NCBI GenBank assembly: GCA_964007475.1
Contig: OZ023273.1
Location: 117,289,812-117,353,811 of the forward strand
Direction of reading: 5' to 3'
Source of the DNA: Hybos culiciformis
Lineage: Eukaryota; Arthropoda; Insecta; Diptera; Hybotidae
DNA: 64,000 nucleotides
Shown here piece by piece: positions 36,590-49,340 of the stretch (positions are counted from its first letter, which is position 1; every line of letters begins with the position of its first letter). Below the pieces are notes generated by a model. It did no database searches. It was not told the origin of the DNA and saw only the letters and a list, made by a program, of their open reading frames with translations. Made by a program: the position numbers and the translations under genes.

Positions 36590-39500
36590 TAATAGAAGCT
36601 TGATAATCATTTGAGCATGCACTTTCCTTGCCATATGAAACTAAAAATAACAATGTCACAAATGAAAATATCTTAAAACTTTTTTTTTAAATAAAAATCT
36701 ATTGCTCTTATTCAATTTCTTTTTTTTTTCTTCTTATTGTAAGTACACAATATATAAATGTAATACTTATATACTTTTATATAAAATTTTTTTTTTTATT
36801 GAATAAAATTTTCGTTGACTATAAAACATTCTTAAATTATCTCTTTTACAAATTCTAATAAATTATTCAGTTTTATCTATTTTATGCGGTGGTAAAATGC
36901 TCATTCATGGTCACATAAAATTGGTCATATGTCAAGATTTACAGTGATTAATGCTTTTAACCACACCTTATTGGATTTTTTAGCCAAAAATATAAAAAAT
37001 GGTTATAATGTAGAAAAGTGAGAAAAAATGCAAAACATTTTTTTTTTTTATTCTTATTACATATTAAATATATATATATTTTTTTGTAAGAAAATGTAAA
37101 CTATTTTGAGAGTTATTTTTATCTCTTTTACTTTTGTAGTAAGTATAATTATTTTGCCAACTTCAGTCTTGCGTTTTCAAAATAAATATATAACTAAGTA
37201 TATAATCTATATGTTCTGGAAAGTTAATAAAATATGAATTGCATAATAAGAATTATGTATTCAAATTCTTCTTATTTTTAGTTGATATTCGGGTTTCAAT
37301 ATCTTAGTTTAGATGAAAAATTGTGATATTTGTTTTCTTTGAAATGACTATTTGAAACAATTTTTTTTCCATTACAAATTATATAAAAAAAAAGTTATCG
37401 TTCTTTGTCAATTTCGATTCTTTGAATTCCAAAAAAAATGATTAATGATGAAAATTAGACGTCGATTAGAATAAGTTTAGCCCCTGATTTCGAACAGACT
37501 TCGATGAAGTACCGTGAATGGAAATGTTGAAAAGGGGACTTACTTTTACTTCGGTTATGAGACATCGTTCTGTATACAAATTTTTTTGATGAAAATAATT
37601 CGAGTTACATCGTCTTGAAATGAATATGTAATCGAATGAGAAAGTTTAATTAAATGAAGAATATTAAAATTTTTTTTAATTAGTTTCCGAATTATTTTTC
37701 TATAAAGTTCAAGAAACAAGTTCAAAATTTTATTCCATAATCTAATTGTGAAATTGTTGTTACAAACAAAGTTTCTTTGCATAGAAATTCAATTTAGTAC
37801 ATGCATATATAGAAAATAGAACATGATGGAATAAAAAAAAAAAAATTGTAAAGTACCTAAAGTACTACACATATCCACGTCCTAAAGATAACACATATTA
37901 ACAAAAAAAAAAAAAGTTACTTACTTGAACATTTATTTTTTTGTACCTGGCACGTTGAATACCAAAATTAAAGAAGACTTAGGAAAAATTCCTCTTCTAT
38001 CATATAAATTTAAAAAAATATAGGTAGGTATATATACAAAAATATTATATTTTTATTTTTAAATAAAATTGAAAAATTATTTTGATTGGATTTAGGAGGG
38101 AAATATTTTGGATGTATAAAAGGGTTTTCTGTGATAAAAGGACTGAATGATTTTATTCTTTAAAAGCTAAAAGTATATTGGAAAAATATCGTTGGTATTT
38201 TTTTTAGAATTTTGCGCTGAAAATCTAGTATGTATTCAGTTTTAATAGAGATACAATTTTTTTTGTTCAATTTATTTTCTGATCAAATGTAAGCCATAGT
38301 GAAATAAGCCATTGTTAATTGGAAATTCGCTTTGGAATATCTTTGAATTTGTATATTCAGTCATATACACACCATGCATTTTCCGAAACTATTATTTAAA
38401 TCGAATAATCATTGACATGAAGTATCTATTCAGATTATTTTCACTCTCTGTCAAAAAATATTGTACATAAAAAAATTTTTTTACGATTATTATTATAGAT
38501 TCCAATTGAAAAGGGTTTTTGTTTTTTTTTTTTTACATAAATATAACAAGTCAAATCGTCCACCTTTGAAAATTTTCTTTTCAATAAAAAAACAAAAAAA
38601 AATGATAGAATAAACCACGAATGAAGTAAATGAAGGATACCAGGTATTGCATGAACAAAAGAATCAAAAAGCTATTAAAACATAATAACTTAAAAAAGGA
38701 AAGAAAAACGCATTTCTCAGTTAGATCAAAATGCAATTAATGAATTCAACCATATATTCACCGAATATGTTAGGAATAGCACTTTTTCGTACTTATCTAT
38801 TTCTGATGTCTCTACCTCTAGCTTATCCCAATCACATAATTTAATATAAAAGATATTTTTATATTAATTTCCAAATATCGAGCCAAAAATAAATATGTAT
38901 GCTTCATGAGTTTTTTTTTATCTACCTACACAATATGTACATAAATAAACTTATTTATATACATATTCTATTACTTACAACGTTGTGTGGCTTTATGTTT
39001 TCCCCAGAGAGAAAAGCAATTTGAAATAGACGAAACATGTGCTAAGCTTTTGTATTTCTTTAGGGATTAAAAGCCTTTTTTTTAACAACGTATGTACTTT
39101 TACCAAGCATTTGGAGAAAAATTACACAGCTTCAATATAAATTGGATCGATTGAAAATTGCAATTTGCTATACTGTGCACTGTTATTAAATTTAAGTGTT
39201 ATATAAATGTAATGTAGGTACAAGTAGGTACATTATATGTAGGTTGGTGTTCATACACGTATACCGTGAAAGGACTTGATCCATAGAAAATAATAAAATT
39301 GAAAATTATATTGCAATCAAGTTAAAACAAAATTATAGATATTTATATATGTATATAAAATAGTGTAGTGCACAGTCATTCTATATATATATATATAGTT
39401 AGTGAGGTAATTTTATCAAGCACTTGATTTCTTTAAATTCAAGTAGAAAAATACAAGTGGTTATTTTCACACCACTAATTGATTTATTTCCGTATTTTTT

Positions 39501-40019
39501 TGCCACATTCTTATATTATATGTATAAAGTCTATTGAACTCTCAATAATAAGGATTTAAAAGCACTTCAATCAAAATGAAAATAGAAAACAATAAACCAA
39601 AAATAATACCTGTAGTATAATATACGTATGGTTGAAAAATGATAACAAAGCAAAAAAATATTTATAAATTAAATTTTTATGTCAAGTGAATATTGATAGT
39701 AAATTAATTTAATATACGCGGCCAAAACAAAGAAATAAAAATAATACTTTGTTTGATTTATTTTTTTGTTAAAAATATTTAATTATATTTCTTACGTGAT
39801 TATATTGTTCGACATTCTTTTCTGCACCCACTGTTTGAGAATATTATAAGCAAAAGAAGATAGTGTGTGGTTCTGTGAATTTGTTTGTTATAACAATTTA
39901 TATTGTTGTTAGATCTAAATGTTGATTCTTGAATAAAAGTATAATAATAAATAATAATAATTGTCAGATTTGAAATTTCTGGTTTGTTATCCAGATGCTT
40001 AGCACTGTAACCCTTTGAA

Positions 40020-40930
40020 ATTTTTATTTTCTATCGTATTTCTCATTTAATTTTAATTATAATTTTATTAATTTTTTGTAAAAAGAACTATTAAATAATA
40101 AGAGTAAATTAGAAAAATCTCAATGTATTTTTTTCTACGACCCTGGGCAAATTTTAAGGCATAGATACTTATAACTTTAAAATTAATATGAAAAGTTGGA
40201 AGATTAACATTTAATGAATTAATGCGATGAAGTTGCAACTTCAGAGATTTAAATTGGCTTCAGATTATTTTTTTTTGCCATTAAGGTACATTTAGCTGGG
40301 ATCAGATTAACAAACATTCCTTCAAAAAATGCTTTGCGGTAGTAGCTGGGATCTACACATTACAGTGACACTTGAAATTAAACCATGTTATATTATTATT
40401 TTTCAAATTTTTATGCCTTGAGCACAGATAATACCGCAAAGCAATTTTGAGCTACCGTAAAAACCGATTTTCTGCGTTATTTCGTATTTATTTTAAATAA
40501 TTATGAAAAACGAAAGATATTAATTTTATTGATTTTTTGTAAAAAGAATTTCTTAAAATTATTTCATAATTAATTAGAAAACTGAATTTATTTTTTTTTT
40601 GCTCCAGAAAGAATTGACTACGTCACAAAACAATTTTTTTGTTTCTTTTTCACAGCGTTTCTTTTGCATCGAAATTTGGTTTTGCTGCATTTTTCTGTCA
40701 CAATCATATTATAAAAAAAACAAAAGCAGTTGTTTGCAGTTGATTTTTTTGCTTTCAGGTAAAATTAGCTGTGAACAGGTTTCTGGAACATTCCTTCAAA
40801 AATTGCTTTGCGGTATTAGCTGTGCTCAAGGCATTAATGTGCCTCCTGAAAAAAGCTAATTTTATTTTATTTTTTTTTTTTCAAATTTCTTCTCATATCA
40901 AATTATATTTATTTCGATTTCATGATATAA
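40020..40930 (+). repeat. Diverged ~460-bp tandem duplication
   Basis: Three blocks recur in the same order about 460 bp apart. They are: attttttgtaaaaagaa (near 40070 and 40530); cattccttcaaaaa with tgctttgcggta (near 40315 and 40788); and tttttcaaatttt/ttttttcaaattt (near 40400 and 40875). The first unit also contains an inverted copy of the second block (about 40416-40455: cttgagcacagataataccg, complement of gcggtattatctgtgctcaa). The paired order shows segmental duplication. The origin of the unit is unknown. Confidence 0.65.
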
Positions 40931-40939
40931 CATTTGTTT

Positions 40940-43900
40940 GTTTTTTTTTTTATAACTATATATTTTTTCATTTCCTAATCGTAATATTTTCATCGGAAAA
41001 TTTATTTTGTTGTTGAATTTGAAATTTGACAAGAAATAAGATAAAACTCTTTGATAGATTTATTCACTAAAAATTTTGATGATCTGAGAGGGAATTTTTT
41101 TTTTTCGGTGGTTTTTTTTTATTATTATCAGCAGCAGAAGAAATAAAGAAATATTGGGTGTATAGTAATAATAAATTCTGTATAAGTAAGTATTTACTAT
41201 TTTGATATAAAAATGAAAACAGAAGGAAAAAAAAAAACAAAAATAATTTTTTATACTTTTATCATCACTGAAGATAATATAAAAATGTGTTTTTTGAACT
41301 TTTAAACTTTTATTTCTTCTGTAATTTTTTTTTTTTTTTTTTTTATCTTATTTCAACTAAATACTTAATTTTGAAAGTTTTTAGCGTAGATAAAGTTTTC
41401 ATGATTTTTTTATTTTGTATAAATACTTTCCGAAGGAACAGAAAGAACTTAATACCTACAAAAAAAAAAAAAAAAACCCCAGAAAACTTTATGATGGAAA
41501 TCAAATTTTCAAAATGTAAATTTTTAATAAAAAAATAGAAAAATTTTTTTTTTCAATTTTTATTTTTGATCATAATATAATTTCTGTAGAGTAGTACTGT
41601 TCTACTTTTTTTTTTTTTTAAAGGGCGAGAGTACGAATAATTTAAAAAAAAAAAAATTTATTGAAAAGTTTTCTGTTTGTGATTTAAAGAAATAGTACCA
41701 ACAAAGCTTTTTTTTCAAAAATAAAAAAAAGTACAAAAATAAAAAGGTTTTTATTTTTTGTTATAAAATTCACTGTGTGCAATCAAAAGCATTTATTTTT
41801 TAATTTTTGAAATATAAAAAAAAATTCTTTTTTTTTTTTTACTTCTTTTATTCTCTTTCAATATAAGGTTTTTATTTTTTATTAATTAAATTTTTTATCA
41901 AAAAAAAAATATATATATTTAACTTAAATAATTTCAATCTATAACGGAAACCCTTTATGAATTAATCAACATTTCAATTTATACTTTGATGAACTACATA
42001 AAAAGTGAACTATGAATACAAAAAAAAATTAAAAAAAGAAAAATAAATAAAATCAAAAGGCTTACGGTTTATTGATTTTACATACGGCCGCCTGGATAAT
42101 TTTTCAAAAACAAAAAGTAATCTCTCATTTTACATGATGTCGAAAAATAGTATAAACTTTTTTTTGCTTCTTTTTTTTTTTTTTTCATAAAATAGTTTTG
42201 AAAAAAGAAAGAAAAAAAAATATAAAACTAATGTTTTTAAAAAGTTTAAATACATTTGCTTGTTATAAATATATGGAAAAATTATCAGCATCATCTTCAA
42301 TGCCAGAAGCGATCATAAAATAAAAAGAGAATATAGTAAAAAATGTTGATAAAACTAAAACAGAGAAAATAAAATTTTTAAAGTCACTCCGCATATAGAG
42401 CTAAATTTTTTTGGAACTCTATTATATACATGTACTTACATACATATATAAGACAGAATGGCCATCTTTACATATAAGACAGAACCGCCAAGAATCAGTC
42501 ATAAAAAAAAATCGGAAAAATGACCGATAGCGGCTTTTGTAGGCCCACAGACGTTAAATCGATTTCATTTTTGCATCTTTAATCGATGTTTAGGGTTAGT
42601 TCTTAAAGCCTACAAATTTCATCCTAGAATATAATATTTCCTTTTTTTTTGTTAAAAAAAGTTAGAAAATACAATGAGAATATGTTTTTTTTTATCAAAA
42701 AGGTTTTATAAATCTTCTAATTCATGATAAAAATTCTCCTAAAAATTCATGTTGTGTCATTTAAGGAAATAAAATTATTTATACTTGTGATATGAGTTTT
42801 TTATGAGAAATATAAAAAAAAAGAACTTATTAAATTTTTTTTTAATCGTCAATTAAATGCCACTATATCGGCAATTGTGAGAACGATATTACTAGTTGAC
42901 TATGACAAAAATTTATACATTATTTAATAGGTATTTATTTAAATATTTTAATTATCTACAATTTATATTGATTAAAATTTGTTTTTATTTAAAATCATTA
43001 AAGCTATATATAATGTATTACCTATAATAATAAAATGAATGTAAAATAAATCAATGACCGAAACATTCGACATTAAAATTGATAAGTTGACTATTTGTGC
43101 CGGTGCTTGTTTAATTAACCCCTTTTTCACAGGTTATATCGTTTAATATATATATATGTTTAATAATAACTGACAGATTGACAGAATTAATTTTTGTAAC
43201 AAAGGTATATAATATTGTATTGTATAATATTATATATAATGTATACCTATTTATAAAAAAACATATATATAATGTATATAAACATATATATAATATATAA
43301 TGTATATGTATTTTATTATGTATAGCTACACGCCTTTCAATAAATGGAACAAGCATTTTGTGTAGCATCATTGTAAACATTATATATATAGGTATGTATT
43401 TCTCTTTTTAAAAATTTCATCAGCTCTTGTCATCTCTAAAAATATTTCCTTGGAAAATGATAATAAAATGAAAAGTGTCATTAACAAAATGTACGTTTAA
43501 AACATATTGTAAACATAAGCTTACTGAAAATACCAATTATTATATGGTAAAATACATCTGTGAAAGGTGGTTTTATTCTTCAACTTTGAAAAAAAAATGA
43601 ACATTAATAATTTTTTTTTTTTTTCTATAACTTTTCCAAAAATAAAAATAATGTTGGGCTCATAGAAAACTTATGTATCTAACTTAAGGATATTAAGATA
43701 TTTTTTTTGGTTTTATTTCAGGGCTGTCAAAAAAAATTACTGACGTGTGTGGATGGCTCCGGAAAACTAAAATAATCAAAATATTCATAAAATTCAATCG
43801 ATATGTTTTGCTGATACAAAATTAAAATATAAAAATTTTAAAAATAATAAATATTGTTTATTTTATACAACACTTTTTTATCTGTTTGGTTCTGCTGCAT

Positions 43901-45070
43901 CATCACAGATTTATCTTCTTAAGAGATAAATATTAAAAAAAAAAACTCGTTTTCGCGATATAAATTTTCAATACGATTTACATTATGTTAATAATAATAT
44001 AGTAATAAATTAATATCTTAACTTATGCTATAATTATGTAGCTATATACAACAACAAAATCCAAATCCAATAATTCCCTGTAGGCTCAGTATTTTCTCTT
44101 CTAATTTTGCTGAAAAATTGTAGAAACTTTGAGTTTTTGTATCTGTGAATAACATATATTTTAGCCAAGTAGACATCACTTCATTTTATTTTTATGCATC
44201 CTTTAAAAAGAAATAATTTTTAGGTGATGAATAATATAATCTTTGTTGAGCAATGTATCATACAATTTTTATATGAGTCATGTTTTTAGCAAAAAAAAAA
44301 AATAAAATAAATTTGTGAAATGGAATTATATTATATATGATATCTCACCAAACTAATTCTAAAAATGTTTTTGACATTATTATCATTTTTGTAAATATCA
44401 TAAAATGGAAAAAGTAATGAAAAATATAAGGATTTTCTAACCCAAATTATATTACTGAAGGCGAATTTATGTAAAAGTGAAAAATATATCATTTAGTCCT
44501 TTTATATTTCTAAATTTTTCCTAAAACTATAAATATTATTGAGAGGATAAGTTTAAAGACAAAATAAATCTGAACTTTTTCATTTAAAAAAGAACATCGC
44601 AAAATTTCATAATTAAAAATTTTCAACTTTGTGCACCCAAGGTCGTGATTAATCTTTGAATTATAGTTCCAAAATTAAAAAAAAATGGAAGGATCGTGAT
44701 TATTAAAAATTAAATAAAATCCAGGCACCGAATCTTTAGAGATCTAATTTATGTTATTAATATTAGTTCCGAAATTTTGGTGATGACGATGTTTAGACAG
44801 ACTAAGACACAGACTTTTATATACAGATTAAAGTTTTATTTTCTCGGAAAACGTTTCTACACTAGACCTATTTTAGGAGAAAAATAAATTTCTACACCTT
44901 TTTGAAGTTAAATTGAATCTGCTGAAAGTACTTAATATACGATTCACAAGTATAGTGTAAATATCATTAGTTGATCATAAGGTTTTTGTATTGCATACTT
45001 TTTACAAGTGGACAGGATATTTTTACGATTTTCAAGTTAATACATATATTCACAATAGTTACAATATGTA
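40940..45070. other. AT-rich non-coding region
   Basis: Mostly homopolymers and TA-rich tracts (for example 43205-43320, with repeated tatataatgtatataaaca motifs). The only possible host signal is the acceptor and short frame at 43722-43775. Confidence 0.55.
43722..43775 (+). other. Candidate terminal exon
   Basis: A strong-looking acceptor, ttttggttttatttcag ending at 43721, precedes an 18-codon frame including its stop, GCQKKLLTCVDGSGKLK, in a locally GC-richer patch. An AATAAA-like motif occurs about 75 bp downstream. A second frame from the same acceptor is also open for longer. There is no homology I recognise, and chance is a real alternative. Confidence 0.25.
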
Positions 45071-45079
45071 TTACATTTA

Positions 45080-45432
45080 TTTTTTATTTATTTATTTATT
45101 TCAAAATTCAATACATAATTAGGCCGGGGCCCATAATTACAGAATGTAAAAAAGTTTAAGAAAATTATAATTATATTTACAATATACATAAAAATAAAGT
45201 TTCAAAAAGCAACTAATTACTAAAAAAAATAAGAAATTTCTTTACTAAACCAGAAAAATAAGAACTTAAATGGCAACCCATTTTCGAAATCATTATCATT
45301 ACCACTTCCCGCATCGCCAACCAACACAAAACACCACAAAGCACCTCCCCAGCAGAACCTCAACCCCACAACAAACCCGAAAACTAAAAATAGTGTAATT
45401 TAAAATTTGAAAAGTGAAAGTGCACAACCATT
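45080..45432 (-). other. 3' untranslated region and tail of LINE
   Basis: A C/A-rich stretch on the plus strand (for example cacctccccagcagaacc) is followed, at the element's 3' end, by tandem TTTA (AAAT on the element strand) next to gggccccggcc. Confidence 0.75.
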
Positions 45433-47364
45433 TTAGCCACCCAGAAGACCAAACAGCAATGCTCTAAAAGCTTGAAAACTAATGTTGAAGCGACGATTTG
45501 CAATGGGAATGACGTCACTCCAGAGTTTGGAGACTCTGACTGTAAATGATTTACCAAAGATCGCAGTTCGAACTCTAGGACATCCAATGTATCTTGATCT
45601 GGTAGAATTAGGAAAAGTAAACCAATTTAGGAGATAATTGGGACACTGATTTTTAACAATTTTATAAAGAAATAAAAGCAATCTGATGGAGATATATGAT
45701 TTAAAGGATGTTCCAAGAAATTTTTTTACATAAATAGAAACAGAGTCCCTAACCTTAAGGTTGAAAATAAACCTAATGCACCAGTTGAGCACTTTTTGGA
45801 GACGAAATAAAGATTGTGCGGTACATCCCGAGTATATCTCAATGCCATAATTGAAAAGAGGCATAATTAAGGCGTTGACTAGTCTAATTTTGACATTCTG
45901 AACCAAGAATACATTAGCACAATAAAGTCTTCTTAAAATGCCACTCACCTTACTAATTACACCATTTATGTGACAATCCCAATTTAATTTATTATCAATC
46001 ATAAAACCTAAGTTTTTGGCCTTGCTAACATATGGGATAGCAACATTGTTAAGGTAAACTTGGGGAAATTCACTCAAACTAATATATGGAGGAAGATTAA
46101 AAATTAGCGCTTTTGATTTAGACGGATTTATTGACAACGAGTTTTTTGCAGCCCAATTTGAAATCTTGATCAGATCCAAATTAACCTCAGCAATGCAATC
46201 CCTAGCTTCACACATAGGTTTGGAATGTAAGAGTTGAACATCATCTGCAAAAATATGAGAAGTTGAGAACAAACCAACACTAGGAAGATCGTTTATGAAT
46301 AAACTAAACAAAATAGGGCCAAGAATGGAGCCTTGAGGCACACCTCTAGTCACTGCCAAAAAATTTGAATTTAAAGTATTAAGGCTTACACATTGGGATC
46401 TATCACTAAGGTAGGAAAACATTAGCTGGCACGCCACACTAGAGAAACCAAACAACCCTTTAAGCTTGCCACACAGCATGCTATGATCAACTGAATCGAA
46501 AGCCTTAGAAAAATCCAGGAGAATAAGACAAGAAACATTTTTCCTGTCTATATTTTGCCTGATCTTATCTGTCACATCAATTAAAGTAGAAGTAGTGCTG
46601 TGTTTAGCTCGGAAACCAGATTGCCTCTCATACAGTAGACCTTCTCTAGAGAGATAGGATACTATTTGTCTCTTAAGCAGAACCTCAAATACCTTGGATA
46701 AGGCCGGTAATATACTAATAGGCCTGTATTCATTATTCTTGTCTCCCTTAGGTATAGGTATAACCTTCACCCTTTTCCATGTATCCGGAAAAGTTGACGT
46801 CATAATGATGGTATTGAACAAGTGGACAAGGATACAAGTAAGCGGTTCTAAGATAATTTTTAGGAATTTAAGGGGAATACCATCAAGACCAGTAGCATTC
46901 GAAGAAATCTGTTTGAAGGCTGTCAAGATCTCATCCTGTGACACATTTACAAAAGAGAAGGCTCCCAAACCCGGAATATACTGATCAAATCGGGTGAAAC
47001 GTGCTTGAATATCAGAAGATGTAAATTTAACATTAAGGGTATTTAATTCCGTCTCATTTAGGTCAACCGTGTTGTCATTACCACTGGTTACGCCAAGAGA
47101 ATTCAATTTCGACCACAGTTGTTTCGCCGTCAAGGGCCTACTGAAAAGACGACTACCAGCCTCACGTTTGTGATGTCCAACTAAGGTCCTCAGCTTGTTT
47201 CTAAATTTACAATATGTTTTCCAACGTGCCTCACTCCTGACCTCCAGATAAGCACGAAAAGACAGATCTCTTCGTTGTTTAGCCAACTTAATCACCTCCA
47301 AGTCAAAAATATCAAACGGTTGCCTAGGAACTACTCTCCTCAGAGGAACATTAGATTCGAACAT
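45433..47364 (-). CDS. Reverse transcriptase ORF of LINE, intact but lacking endonuclease
   Basis: The 643-residue frame encodes an RNA-directed DNA polymerase that copies element RNA at the nuclear target site. Visible blocks are: EYRPISILPALSKVFE (about 212-227); SGFRAKHSTT (249-258); catalytic motif A LLDFSKAFD (282-290); motif B RGVPQGSILGP (340-350); catalytic motif C FADD (372-375); the thumb-side SINPSKSKAL (411-420); and a C-terminal TRSRYIGCPRVRT (588-600) with KLW (613-615), as in Jockey/CR1-type ORF2. No internal stop or frameshift is present. The first methionine is probably not original: its ATG lies in the flanking target sequence, directly after a TAA. A full ORF2 would carry roughly 200-250 more residues of endonuclease upstream. 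Confidence 0.92.
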   Translation of the reverse strand: MFESNVPLRRVVPRQPFDIFDLEVIKLAKQRRDLSFRAYLEVRSEARWKTYCKFRNKLRTLVGHHKREAGSRLFSRPLTAKQLWSKLNSLGVTSGNDNTVDLNETELNTLNVKFTSSDIQARFTRFDQYIPGLGAFSFVNVSQDEILTAFKQISSNATGLDGIPLKFLKIILEPLTCILVHLFNTIIMTSTFPDTWKRVKVIPIPKGDKNNEYRPISILPALSKVFEVLLKRQIVSYLSREGLLYERQSGFRAKHSTTSTLIDVTDKIRQNIDRKNVSCLILLDFSKAFDSVDHSMLCGKLKGLFGFSSVACQLMFSYLSDRSQCVSLNTLNSNFLAVTRGVPQGSILGPILFSLFINDLPSVGLFSTSHIFADDVQLLHSKPMCEARDCIAEVNLDLIKISNWAAKNSLSINPSKSKALIFNLPPYISLSEFPQVYLNNVAIPYVSKAKNLGFMIDNKLNWDCHINGVISKVSGILRRLYCANVFLVQNVKIRLVNALIMPLFNYGIEIYSGCTAQSLFRLQKVLNWCIRFIFNLKVRDSVSIYVKKFLGTSFKSYISIRLLLFLYKIVKNQCPNYLLNWFTFPNSTRSRYIGCPRVRTAIFGKSFTVRVSKLWSDVIPIANRRFNISFQAFRALLFGLLGG

Positions 47365-48637
47365 TTACCAAAGATACAAAAAAAAATTCAAGTACTTTAA
47401 TTTTTTTTCTTTAATATAAATAGTAAAAGATTCTTTTTTTTTTTCTTATTGTATATGTAAAAAATTTCGAATAATAATAAATATTTATAAGTATATTTGT
47501 ACATAACATAAATTTTAGTTCCATCGTTCCGTAAACAAAATGATTATCTTGAATTTTCATGAGAAAATACAAAAAATATCTGTGTACGTTATGATTCTCT
47601 TGGCCGTCATAAAATTGTTCGCAAATATATTTTTGCTAATCATTTTTCAGTACTTTATTGTATAGGAATTTTATTAAGTTCTTAATTAGGGAAAAGCACA
47701 TAAAATTTTCATTTGGATTGTATCATAACGATGACATGTACTAATACTATATAAGCAATATCATTTCAAAAAATTTGTAATAACTTGTATAGTTATTTAT
47801 TACTTTATATCTCGCGCTTTGAAACTTTTTAAAAAACAAAAACTAATATTTAAGTAGAAATTTGAGTTTACATAAATATGACTACAAATAAAAATTAATA
47901 AACATTTATATAAGCTGGCTATTAAATTACCAAAACGAAATTTGATTTTAAAGACTATCTTATGAATCCTAATTGTATTTTTAAACTCAAAATTATGTTT
48001 AAAAATGATTTTTATCTTAATAATTTTTTTTTCCAAAGAAACATTATTTATTGTAAAATTTTCTATTAAAAAATTATTAATTATTTGTTGATATCAAGTA
48101 ATATGATGATAATTTTGGGTCGTTCTTGGTCGTCTGTCATTAAAATTTTTATTATATTCAAAATACCTTTATTTATATTTCTACTCAAGTGGTAAAAGAG
48201 TCATAACAAACATATTTTTACCAGTAATTCGATCGAACATATATTTCTCAGCTATAATAATAGTCTGGTAAATATAAAAAAAAATATAAGGGTCGTTAAT
48301 TAATAGAAGCTCTTACCTTATTTTAAGAGTAATGGGAAACAAATGTATAAAATATATATAACTATAATTCTCAGTTTCCATGAATTTTAAAAACTTATCC
48401 GTTTTGATTTGAGAAATAAGTATATTGTATATATAAATTTTTTATTTCTTTGATGGTTGGTTTCTCATCTTTTGAAGTTTTTGTTTATATTTTATTTCTC
48501 TCCTCTTGAACATTATAATTAGGTTTCAGCTAAATTCATATAACAATAATAATATAATTAAAAAAAATAAAAAAAATTCACAGCAAATATAAATTTTTAA
48601 TAAATTCTTTTTTTTTCTTGTTTTCATATAATTTCAG

Positions 48638-48764
48638 GAAAACTTTAAAATGTCTGAATGAAGAGGGCTTCAATTTTGAAAAGAATATAATTTCTACGTA
48701 CTTTTTTTTTTTAATTTCGTTAGTTAAAAAGAATTATTTTTGTTTGATACAAAAAGAACTCAAG
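48638..48764 (+). other. Candidate internal exon
   Basis: An acceptor-like T-rich tract ending in catataatttcag (AG at 48636-48637) and the donor caag|gtaagt (GT at 48765-48766) bound 127 bases. One frame is open throughout and includes LKCLNEEGFNFEK. The second half is a poly-T tract ending in its own acceptor-like tttcgttag, so a shorter exon or no exon is equally possible. I do not recognise the protein. Confidence 0.3.
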
Positions 48765-49302
48765 GTAAGTCAGATTTTTTTTTTTTTTGATTCTTTATTT
48801 TTTTATTTTACTAAAAAAAATATATATACTTACATTTATATCTATACAACATAAATACTTACATAATATTTTAATTTTTTATAGCTTAACAAAAATTTAA
48901 AATTATTTTTAATTATCTTTATTTTATTCTCTCTTCTTAAGTTTTTTTTTTTTTTAATTTAAAAAATAAAAGAAATAATTCGAGCCATTCTGTAAAAATT
49001 GCGATGTTTGATGTTTTTTTTATTAAATATCAAAATATTCGATATAAATGTCAAAATAAGTACCTACTTTAAAAATTACAAACTAGTGAAAGATAGTAAG
49101 AATAATTTTTGTTCCAAATAAGTAACTTCTATTACTATTCGTCATCGTAGTTGAACTTTGTGCAAGTTAAATGATAGGTAATATCTGAAATTTTAATTTT
49201 ATTTCTTTGAGCAAAATTTGGAAACATGATATTCATATTTTGAGTATGGCAAATAATTTCTAATTATCTCGGATAATTTAAATTTTTCGTTATTCAAACA
49301 AT

Positions 49303-49340
49303 CCTTTATGAACAAACCTTTATGAACAAACCTTTATGAA
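49303..49340 (+). repeat. 14-bp tandem repeat, ~2.6 copies
   Basis: cctttatgaacaaa is repeated twice exactly, followed by a partial third copy. Confidence 0.9.

Larger units (their letters stand above)
32090..40010. other. AT-rich non-coding region
   Basis: No supported gene. Noted items are short tandem duplications at 34573-34612 and 34998-35036, a (GAT)n tract at 35271-35290 and a 14-bp inverted repeat at 36501-36514/36576-36589 (atattacgatttta). Confidence 0.6.
45073..47367 (-). mobile_element. 5'-truncated non-LTR retrotransposon (LINE), Jockey/CR1-type
   Basis: The element reads right to left. Its 5' end is at about 47360 and its 3' end, at about 45080, is an (AAAT)n tail (seen here as ttta repeats). 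The 7-mer acattta sits at both edges (45073-45079 and 47361-47367) and is the likely target duplication. The region is clearly less AT-rich than its flanks. It starts in the linker after the endonuclease domain, so the endonuclease and any ORF1 are missing, as is usual when target-primed reverse transcription stops early. About 350 bp of 3' untranslated sequence follow the reverse transcriptase ORF. Confidence 0.88.

Noticed and set aside
40741..40770. tttgctttcag|gtaaaa as a second recursive splice site
   Set aside because: It falls inside the 460-bp duplication, the other unit lacks the signal, and the donor half is poor.
43130..43390. Repeated tatataatgtatataaaca segment as a tandem element
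   Set aside because: It is irregular TA-rich microsatellite-like sequence without a defined unit.
46694..46984. Plus-strand open frame opposite the LINE reverse transcriptase
   Set aside because: It is a shadow of the minus-strand coding sequence.
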